Shown piece by piece: positions 1-4,574 of a stretch of DNA of 5,492 bases. The DNA lies in the NCBI GenBank assembly GCA_030146905.1, contig JASLAV010000488.1, forward strand, positions 1-5,492, in the 5' to 3' direction. The DNA is from Lentzea sp. Its GTDB lineage: Bacteria; Actinomycetota; Actinomycetes; Mycobacteriales; Pseudonocardiaceae. Position numbers and translations under genes: made by a program. Within the stretch, counting starts at the first letter, position 1. Each line of letters opens with the position of its first letter. A model generated the notes under the pieces. It did not search any database, was not told the origin of the DNA, and saw nothing but the letters and a program-made list of their open reading frames with translations.

Positions 1-260
1 CACCAAAGCAACAGCAAGCCGCCCAACGAAACAGGCGTGCCATCAACCCGCCGACGGCGCGGTCCCCCCGATCAGATTGCCGGGGGTCTGGGGGCAGCGT
101 CCCCAGGTGGCAGCACGCAACAAGACCCGCCGCCCGCACGCCAACCACCCGCCCGGCGACCACTCGCAAGCCGACCACCCCCAAGGCCGCGCCACCCCTC
201 ACACACCCCATGAACACCGACCAGGGAACACGCCCCTCCACAAAATGGTTGGATCCACAC
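1..260. other. 5' non-coding region with dyads and T-poor leader
   Basis: I find no supportable gene here. All three forward frames are open for the first 200 bases, but this is because thymine is almost absent (stop codons need T), not because of coding. The region contains an 11-bp palindrome CGCCGACGGCG (49-59), two adjacent hairpins (65-86 and 88-106), then a C-rich, T-poor stretch leading to mtr. By hand count, bases 111-240 are 69 C, 33 A, 24 G and 4 T. No convincing -10/-35 pair for mtr was found. The region probably separates mtr from a gene to the left of the window. Confidence 0.6.
65..106. terminator. Two adjacent GC-rich hairpins, terminator-like
   Basis: CCCCCG (65-70) pairs with CGGGGG (81-86) across a 10-nt loop. 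Directly after it, CTGGGGGC (88-95) pairs with GTCCCCAG (99-106), with one G-U pair and a 3-nt AGC loop. Neither has a U-tract, as is usual for high-GC actinobacterial terminators. They could end transcription of a gene lying to the left, or be a copy of the GC-rich palindromic elements that are dispersed between genes in many actinomycete genomes. The dyads are directly visible; the terminator role is inferred. Confidence 0.45.
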
Positions 261-1634
261 GTGAGGCACTTCGACCTGGTCATCATCGGCACCGGCTCCG
301 GCAACAGCATCCCGAACGACGCCATGGCGGGCTGGCGGATCGCCATCCTGGAAAAGGGCACCTTCGGAGGCACCTGCCTGAACGTGGGCTGCATCCCCAC
401 CAAGATGTTCGTCCACACCGCGGACCAGGCCGCGGCCCCGGCCAACGCCAAGAAGCTCGGCGTGGACGCCCACCTGGACGCGGTCCACTGGCCGGAGATC
501 CGCGACCGCGTCTTCGGCAGGATCGACCCGATCGCCGAGGGCGGCCGGAACTGGCGGGCCAACGAGAACCCGAACGTGACGGTCTACGAGGGCACCGCCA
601 GGTTCGTCGACGCGCACACGATCGACACGGGCACCGGCGAGACCATCACGGCCGACCGCGTCGTCATCGCCGCTGGCAGCCGGCCCACGACCCCGGACAT
701 CGCCGACCTGGACACCACCGGTTTCCACACCAGCGACACCGTCATGCGCCTCGACGAGCTGCCGAAGAGCATGATCATCGTCGGCAGCGGCTTCATCGCG
801 TCGGAGTTCGCGCACGTCTTCAGCAGCTTCGGCGTGAGCGTCACCGTGATCGCCCGGTCGAACCTCCTGCTCCGCCACGAGGACCTCGAGATCGCCGAAC
901 GCTTCACCGGCATCGCGAAGCAGAAGTGGGACGTCAGGCTCCAGCGCAAGACCACCCGCGCCGAGAAGACCGCGACGGGCGTCCGGCTCCACCTGGAGGG
1001 TCCCAGCGGCGAGGAGACCGTCGAGGCGGAACAGCTCCTCATCGCGGTCGGCCGCCAGCCGAACACCGACCTCCTCGACGTGACCAAGGCGGGCGTCGAG
1101 CTGCACGCCGACGGTCGCGTCAAGGTCGACGAGTTCCAGAGGACCTCCCAGCCCCACATCTACGCGCTGGGCGACATCAGCTCCGACCACCAGCTCAAGC
1201 ACGTGGCCAACCACGAGGCGCGCGTCGTGCAGCACAACCTGCTCAACCCCGACGACCCGATGAAGAGCGACCACCGGTTCGTGCCCGCCGCGGTGTTCTC
1301 CAGCCCGCAGATCGCGAGCGTGGGCCTCACCGAGGAGCAGGCGAAGGAACGCGGCATCCGCTACGTCACCGCCAGCCAGGCCTACGCGTCCATCGCCTAC
1401 GGCTGGGCCATGGAGGACACGACCGGCTTCGCCAAGCTGCTCGCGGACCCGGCCACCGGTCAGCTGATCGGCGCGCACATCATCGGGCCGCAGGCGTCGA
1501 CGGTGATCCAGCCCCTCATCCAGGCGATGAGCTTCGGGCTGGACGCGAAGTCCATGGCACGGGGCCAGTACTGGATCCACCCCGCGATGCCGGAGCTGGT
1601 CGAGAACGCGCTTTTGAACCTTCCGCTGGACTGA
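261..1634 (+). CDS. mtr: Mycothione reductase (NADPH, FAD)
   Basis: Cytoplasmic flavoenzyme that reduces mycothiol disulfide to mycothiol with NADPH, keeping the actinobacterial thiol pool reduced. The product is 457 aa. FAD-binding GTGSGNS lies at 10-16, and the redox pair is C39 and C44 in GGTCLNVGCIPTK. The NADPH Rossmann motif GSGFIAS spans 175-181, followed by R199 and R205, spaced like the 2'-phosphate-binding arginines of glutathione reductase. The second FAD motif YALGD is at 301-305, and the C-terminal dimer domain carries the catalytic dyad H440/E445 in HPAMPE. An in-frame ATG at 210 would add 17 residues. I prefer GTG 261 because the cysteines then fall at 39 and 44, as in the M. 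tuberculosis enzyme, and the length matches the family (about 459 aa). Neither start has a strong Shine-Dalgarno sequence; GGA at 251-253 is the best for GTG 261. The thiol-reductase identity is firm; mycothione rather than glutathione specificity comes from overall resemblance. Confidence 0.93.
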   Translation: MRHFDLVIIGTGSGNSIPNDAMAGWRIAILEKGTFGGTCLNVGCIPTKMFVHTADQAAAPANAKKLGVDAHLDAVHWPEIRDRVFGRIDPIAEGGRNWRANENPNVTVYEGTARFVDAHTIDTGTGETITADRVVIAAGSRPTTPDIADLDTTGFHTSDTVMRLDELPKSMIIVGSGFIASEFAHVFSSFGVSVTVIARSNLLLRHEDLEIAERFTGIAKQKWDVRLQRKTTRAEKTATGVRLHLEGPSGEETVEAEQLLIAVGRQPNTDLLDVTKAGVELHADGRVKVDEFQRTSQPHIYALGDISSDHQLKHVANHEARVVQHNLLNPDDPMKSDHRFVPAAVFSSPQIASVGLTEEQAKERGIRYVTASQAYASIAYGWAMEDTTGFAKLLADPATGQLIGAHIIGPQASTVIQPLIQAMSFGLDAKSMARGQYWIHPAMPELVENALLNLPLD

Positions 1635-1653
1635 AGTCCCGAACTACAGGGTC

Positions 1654-1680
1654 TTCCGCCGCTGCCGCCGGACGGCGGAA
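1654..1680. terminator. Perfect 8-bp inverted repeat between mtr and flavodoxin gene
   Basis: TTCCGCCG (1654-1661) and CGGCGGAA (1673-1680) are exact reverse complements across an 11-nt spacer. A competing shorter stem, CCGCC (1665-1669) with GGCGG (1674-1678), is also possible. It lies 19 nt after the mtr stop and 17 nt before the next start, with no U-tract. It may attenuate or end mtr transcription, or act in the 5' leader of the downstream gene. The dyad is seen; its function is inferred. Confidence 0.4.
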
Positions 1681-1697
1681 TCGTCCACGATGCAGCG

Positions 1698-2111
1698 ATG
1701 ACAGACAAAGTCCTCGTCGCCTACACGTCGAGAATCGCCGCCACGGACGAGATCGCCGAGATCATCGGCACCGAGCTCGCCGGCTGCGGGCTGAGAGTCA
1801 CCGTGCTCTCGGTCGCCGCCGCCGAAACGCTGCAGGGGTTCGGTGCCGTGATCATGGGCGACGCCGCCGCGCGGGACGCGCACCGGTTCGTGCGGCGGCA
1901 CAAGGTTCTCCTGAAACACACGCCGCTGTGGTTGTTCCACCGCGGCGCTCCGCCCGTTCCCAACGACGTCACGCGCATGGTCCGCAAGCTCGGGGCGACC
2001 GGGCCCATCAGCTTCGACGGCGCGGCACCGGACTGGGACCGGGCGAGGGCGTGGGCGCGGTACCTCGCCGACCAGCTCACGGTGCTGCACCGCGGGTTCG
2101 TCTCGAACTAG
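1698..2111 (+). CDS. Small flavodoxin-like protein, degenerate FMN site
   Basis: A 137-aa soluble protein that resembles HemG-type flavodoxin-domain proteins (Flavodoxin_5-like) of actinobacteria. The first strand and phosphate-loop region is KVLVAYTSRIAATDEIA (4-20), then a second strand (about 32-39), a third strand AVIMG (50-54), RFVRRH (63-68), and a strand PLWLF (76-80) that matches the usual 'RPVWLF' segment. Relatives usually have about 170 aa. The protein is short, the phosphate loop lacks the usual glycine, and the segment after the third strand (GDAAARDA, 54-61) is contracted, so FMN binding is doubtful. ATG 1698 follows no clear Shine-Dalgarno sequence; an ATG at 1690 is out of frame. 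It lies 63 nt after mtr in the same direction, with a hairpin between, so co-transcription is uncertain. Its TAG stop overlaps that of the convergent VOC gene. Fold assignment is fairly likely; no specific partner or substrate can be given. Confidence 0.75.
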   Translation: MTDKVLVAYTSRIAATDEIAEIIGTELAGCGLRVTVLSVAAAETLQGFGAVIMGDAAARDAHRFVRRHKVLLKHTPLWLFHRGAPPVPNDVTRMVRKLGATGPISFDGAAPDWDRARAWARYLADQLTVLHRGFVSN

Positions 2112-2512
2112 GCCTGCTGGATCCGCACGGTGTTGCCCGCCGGGTCGCGGAACACGCAGTCGCGTGCGCCCCACGGCTGGGAAGCCGGTTCCTGCACGAC
2201 GTCGGCGCCGCCCGCCTGCAGCTCGTCGAACACGCCGTCGAGGTCCGGCGTGGACAGGGTGATGAACGCGTAGGAGCCGTTCTCGATCATCTCGGCGATC
2301 GCGGTGCGTTGCGAGTCCGTGAGTCCCTCCGCCATGGCAGGTGGTTCCAGCACGACCGCGGAGCCGGAACCCACCGGGGCGACGGTGATCCAGCGCATCG
2401 TGCCCTGACCGACGTCGGCGCGGACCTCCCAGCCGAGCAGGTCGCGGTAGAAGGCCAGCGAGGCGTCGGGATCGGTGTGCGGGAGGAACGTCGCGTGAAT
2501 GGTGATGTCCAT
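2108..2512 (-). CDS. VOC (glyoxalase/bleomycin-resistance fold) family protein
   Basis: A 134-aa soluble protein made of two beta-alpha-beta-beta-beta modules of the vicinal oxygen chelate superfamily. Module 1 covers about 1-58: first strand ITIHATFLPH, then DPDASLAFYRDLLGWEV (15-31), MRWITVAP and SAVVLEPP. Module 2 covers about 80-134: YAFITLSTPDLDGVFDELQA, VVQEP, and the family-typical end RDCVFRDPAGNTVRIQQ. Members include glyoxalases, dioxygenases and drug-binding proteins, and the sequence does not say which. Of the usual metal-ligand positions, H6 and E56 are present, but the final strand ends in Q132-Q133 where metal enzymes normally have Glu. ATG 2512 is chosen because it starts exactly at the first strand and has TAGCGT 7 nt upstream, suggesting a leaderless mRNA. 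The frame continues upstream against the transporter gene, but that part resembles nothing. The start lies 53 nt after the transporter stop, same strand. Confidence 0.88.
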   Translation of the reverse strand: MDITIHATFLPHTDPDASLAFYRDLLGWEVRADVGQGTMRWITVAPVGSGSAVVLEPPAMAEGLTDSQRTAIAEMIENGSYAFITLSTPDLDGVFDELQAGGADVVQEPASQPWGARDCVFRDPAGNTVRIQQA

Positions 2513-2519
2513 GGCCGCA

Positions 2520-2525
2520 ACGCTA
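2520..2525 (-). promoter_or_regulatory. Putative -10 box for leaderless VOC transcript
   Basis: On the minus strand TAGCGT fits the actinobacterial -10 consensus TANNNT and ends 7 nt before the ATG at 2512, so a start of transcription at or next to the A of ATG is expected. There is no Shine-Dalgarno sequence in those 7 nt. No clear -35 is visible. The same hexamer in almost the same position precedes the epoxide hydrolase gene. If real, VOC can be transcribed independently of the upstream transporter gene. Confidence 0.45.
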
Positions 2526-2565
2526 GGACCAGCGAGACCGGCGTGCTTCTCGATTCCTGACCGGC

Positions 2566-3753
2566 TCAGACGTAGCGCGGGCGGCCGGCGAGCACGCCCA
2601 GCGCGGTCAACGCGGCGAGCAGCACCAGCTGCAGCGTCAACGACACCGTCCACGACCCCGTGGACTCGCGCAGCACGCCGAACGCGAACGGACCCGAGGC
2701 CGCGATCAGGTAGCCGATGCTCTGCGCCATGGCCGAGAGCCGCGCCGTGTCCGAAGTGGACTTCGTGCGCAACGACATGATCAGCAGCGCCAGCGGGAAC
2801 ATGCCCATGCCGAACCCGATCAGCACCACCCACAGGCCGGGCGCCGCGGAGGGGGCGACCAGCATTCCGAGCATGCCCGCGAACGACAGCACGCCGAGCA
2901 CCAGCACCATCGGGCCCTGACTGCGGAACCGGGCGGCGATCGGCGGCACGAACAGGCTCACGGGGACGCTGAGCAGCATCGAGACCGCGAGCAGCATGCC
3001 AGCGGTGTTGCGGTCCACACCGGAGTCGACGAGCATCGCGGGCAGCCAGCCCATGACGGTGTAGGCGAACAGCGACTGCAGGCCGAAGAACACCGTGATC
3101 ACCCACGCCAGCGGGCTGCGCAGCAACGACCGCTTCTCGACCGGCTCCGCCGACCGCACCACGGAAACCTCGGCACCGTGCCGTGCGCCGGCGAACCACA
3201 CGACCAGCGCGCCGGCCGACAGCAACGCCCACGCGCCGACGGCCAGCCGCCACGAGCCGAGGTAGTCCTCCAGCCGAGGGGTCAGCGCGGCGGCCAGAGC
3301 GGCGCCCGCGGACAGCGTTCCCGTGTAGACGCCGGTGAGCAGGCCGACCTTGTCCGGGAAAGACGCCTTCACCACCACCGGGATCAGCACGTTGGACACC
3401 GCGATGCCGGCGCAGGCGATGAAGGTGCCGCCCAGCACGACCCACGGACCGTCGATCACGCGCAGCACCAGGCCGAGCGTGAGCACCCCCAGGGAGAGTC
3501 CGATCGCGCGGGCCATGCCGAGGCGGCGGCCGAGCCACGGCGCCGCGAACGCCGCGAAGCCGAAGCAGAGCGCCGGAACAGCTGTCAGCGCACTGGTCCA
3601 AGCGGCCGAAACACCCAGGGCGGCGCGGACATCACCGAGCACCGAGGCCAGACTGGTCACCGCAGGCCGGAGATTCGCGGCAGCGAGGGCGACCCCGATC
3701 GCGAGCAACGTGGACCCGACAAGCGGAACGTGACGATTCTTGACGACCGTCAC
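2566..3753 (-). CDS. MFS transporter, CynX/NimT (cyanate-transporter-like) family
   Basis: A 395-aa cytoplasmic-membrane transporter with about 12 hydrophobic segments: roughly 11-29, 51-72, 79-99, 105-128, 137-159, 168-189, a charged central loop (190-213), then 214-237, 250-272, 281-300, 305-327, 343-362 and 368-389. Helix 1 ends in ANLRPAVTS (26-34), the hallmark of the CynX/NimT group (cyanate or nitroimidazole transport-like proteins). APWLGRRLG (71-79) is the MFS loop 2-3 motif. The true substrate is unknown; no cyanase or carbonic anhydrase gene lies nearby. An ATG at 3831 would add 26 polar residues and has no ribosome site. GTG 3753 has GAGG 7 nt upstream and leaves the candidate operator in non-coding DNA, so I chose it. 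It is divergent from the FCD-type GntR regulator, which likely controls it. VOC follows 53 nt downstream. Confidence 0.88.
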   Translation of the reverse strand: MTVVKNRHVPLVGSTLLAIGVALAAANLRPAVTSLASVLGDVRAALGVSAAWTSALTAVPALCFGFAAFAAPWLGRRLGMARAIGLSLGVLTLGLVLRVIDGPWVVLGGTFIACAGIAVSNVLIPVVVKASFPDKVGLLTGVYTGTLSAGAALAAALTPRLEDYLGSWRLAVGAWALLSAGALVVWFAGARHGAEVSVVRSAEPVEKRSLLRSPLAWVITVFFGLQSLFAYTVMGWLPAMLVDSGVDRNTAGMLLAVSMLLSVPVSLFVPPIAARFRSQGPMVLVLGVLSFAGMLGMLVAPSAAPGLWVVLIGFGMGMFPLALLIMSLRTKSTSDTARLSAMAQSIGYLIAASGPFAFGVLRESTGSWTVSLTLQLVLLAALTALGVLAGRPRYV

Positions 3754-3760
3754 CCTGCGA

Positions 3761-3764
3761 CCTC
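3761..3764 (-). promoter_or_regulatory. Ribosome binding site deciding the transporter start
   Basis: On the minus strand GAGG lies 7 nt before GTG 3753, an ideal distance. The alternative ATG at 3831 has only CCGAACATCCC before it. This favours the shorter, 395-aa transporter. Confidence 0.5.
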
Positions 3765-3799
3765 GATCGGTGGCAGTCTGTGCGGCAAAGGTCGTCTGC

Positions 3800-3818
3800 T
3801 GGGGCGTCACACGCACCA
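3800..3818. promoter_or_regulatory. Candidate GntR operator palindrome
   Basis: TGGGGCGTCACACGCACCA is a 19-bp inverted repeat. Around the central CAC, 7 of 8 arm pairs are complementary (TGG-GCGT against ACGC-CCA); only G3803/A3815 fails. It sits in the divergent gap between the transporter and GntR starts and touches a possible -10 box of the transporter. The odd-length dyad with outer TGG/CCA and inner GT/AC is typical of operators of the FadR/FCD branch of GntR regulators. The dyad is visible; binding by the neighbouring regulator is inferred. Confidence 0.5.
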
Positions 3819-3823
3819 CTATC
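3818..3823 (-). promoter_or_regulatory. Possible -10 box of the transporter promoter
   Basis: GATAGT on the minus strand matches TATAAT at 4 of 6 positions. TTCATC, 18 nt upstream, is a weak -35 (3 of 6). Transcription would start near 3811, inside the candidate operator, leaving a leader of roughly 57 nt before GTG 3753. A repressor bound there would block initiation. Confidence 0.25.
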
Positions 3824-3844
3824 GCAGACATGGGATGTTCGGAT

Positions 3845-3851
3845 GAAAGGA
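3845..3851 (+). promoter_or_regulatory. Strong Shine-Dalgarno of the GntR gene
   Basis: GAAAGGA can pair over seven bases with the 3' end of 16S rRNA and lies 7 nt before GTG 3859. It fixes the GTG start; the nearby ATGs at 3851 and 3854 are out of frame. Confidence 0.75.
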
Positions 3852-3858
3852 TGATGCT

Positions 3859-4530
3859 GTGCCGTTGGCCACTACCCGGCGTGCAGGCCTCGTCGACCAG
3901 GTGATCGACCAGATGCGAGGCGCGATCACCAGCGGCGAATGGCCCGTCGGGCAGCGCATCCCGCCAGAACCCGAGCTGGTCACCGCGCTCGGGGTCGGCC
4001 GGAACACGGTTCGCGAAGCCGTGCGCGCGCTCTCACACGCCGGTCTGCTGGAGGTGAGGCAGGGCGACGGCACGTTCGTCCGCGCCACCAGCGAGATCTC
4101 CGGCGCCGTCCGCCGCATGTGCGGGACCGAGCTGAAGGAAGTCCTCCAGGTCCGCCGCACCCTGGAGGTGGAAGGCGCGCGCCTGGCCGCCAAGCACCGC
4201 ACCGACGCCGAACTCGCACGCCTCACGGACCTGCTGCGCAAGCGCGACGCGGCGATGGAGGCCGAGCGGTGGGCCGAGGTGATCGAGCACGACACCGCGT
4301 TCCACGTGCTGCTCGTGCAGTGCTCGCACAACGCGCTCCTAGCGGAGCTCTACCAGGGCTTGACCGAGGCCGTCAAAGCTTCGGTGGCGGCCTCTGTCGA
4401 CACGAGCCAGCCGGGCAACGACCAAGTGTCGCACACGGGCCTGTTGCACGCGGTCCGCGACGGCGACCAGGAGAAGGCGGCGATCGAGGCGGGCGGGTTC
4501 TTCGAGGAGCTGATCGAGAAGTTCTGCTGA
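3859..4530 (+). CDS. GntR-family regulator, FCD domain (FadR/NanR-like)
   Basis: A 223-aa cytoplasmic DNA-binding protein. Residues about 9-75 form the winged helix-turn-helix: [20 protein letters not shown] (34-53) is the HTH core and [10 protein letters not shown] (65-74) the wing. Residues about 92-220 form the helical FCD ligand-binding domain. Its usual metal/effector ligands are partly present: D145 and H149 in EHDTAFH and H192 in SHTGLLHAV. The last conserved His of the pattern 'A..M..HL' appears replaced by Phe (F214-F215). Such proteins dimerise and usually repress a neighbouring catabolic or transport gene until a small organic acid binds. Divergence from the CynX-type transporter, with a palindrome between them, supports control of that gene and of itself. 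The effector is not identifiable. GTG 3859 is fixed by a seven-base Shine-Dalgarno sequence. A hairpin follows the TGA directly. Confidence 0.92.
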   Translation: MPLATTRRAGLVDQVIDQMRGAITSGEWPVGQRIPPEPELVTALGVGRNTVREAVRALSHAGLLEVRQGDGTFVRATSEISGAVRRMCGTELKEVLQVRRTLEVEGARLAAKHRTDAELARLTDLLRKRDAAMEAERWAEVIEHDTAFHVLLVQCSHNALLAELYQGLTEAVKASVAASVDTSQPGNDQVSHTGLLHAVRDGDQEKAAIEAGGFFEELIEKFC

Positions 4531-4532
4531 AC

Positions 4533-4551
4533 GCGGACGGGAAACGTCCGC
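4533..4551. terminator. Hairpin after the GntR gene
   Basis: GCGGACG (4533-4539) and CGTCCGC (4545-4551) form a perfect 7-bp stem with a 5-nt GGAAA loop, beginning 3 nt after the TGA (4528-4530). No U-tract follows, as is common in high-GC actinobacterial intrinsic terminators. It would insulate the epoxide hydrolase gene from GntR read-through. Confidence 0.5.
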
Positions 4552-4560
4552 ACGAGCTCA

Positions 4561-4566
4561 TAGCGT
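4561..4566 (+). promoter_or_regulatory. Putative -10 box for leaderless epoxide hydrolase transcript
   Basis: TAGCGT fits TANNNT and ends 8 nt before ATG 4575, which predicts transcription starting at or beside the start codon. The G-run at 4567-4571 is only 3 nt from the ATG, too close for a normal ribosome site. A recognisable housekeeping -35 is absent. The arrangement repeats that upstream of the VOC gene. Confidence 0.4.
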
Positions 4567-4574
4567 GGGGGCCC

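Noticed and set aside
1..43. Possible minus-strand gene start, ATG at 43, reading MARLFRWAACCCFG towards the left edge
   Set aside because: Only 14 residues are visible, no good ribosome site, and no recognisable family; cannot be supported from the window.
1..209. mtr frame open to the first base, suggesting an N-terminal extension or upstream fusion
   Set aside because: Frames are open only because T is nearly absent; the stretch contains hairpins, and family alignment begins at 261.
72..1580. A 502-codon open frame on the minus strand opposite mtr
   Set aside because: It is an antisense shadow of a strongly recognised flavoenzyme in GC-rich DNA; the translation is Arg/Gly/Asp/Val-rich with no family resemblance.
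2136..2144. CCCGCCGGG dyad as a terminator at the convergent gene ends
   Set aside because: Only 4-bp arms around one base and inside the VOC coding sequence; too weak to call.
77..2560. An 827-codon forward frame running through mtr, the flavodoxin-like gene and VOC
   Set aside because: It is a wrong-frame artefact: low-complexity His/Arg/Pro-rich translation crossing three recognised genes and two strands.
2513..3601. VOC gene extended upstream as a 497-aa fusion protein
   Set aside because: The extension is antisense-in-register noise over the transporter gene; VOC has a clean start at 2512 with a promoter-like element.
3828..3838. ACATGGGATGT, a second small dyad near the GntR start
   Set aside because: Only 4-bp arms and no relation to the stronger 19-bp palindrome; likely chance.
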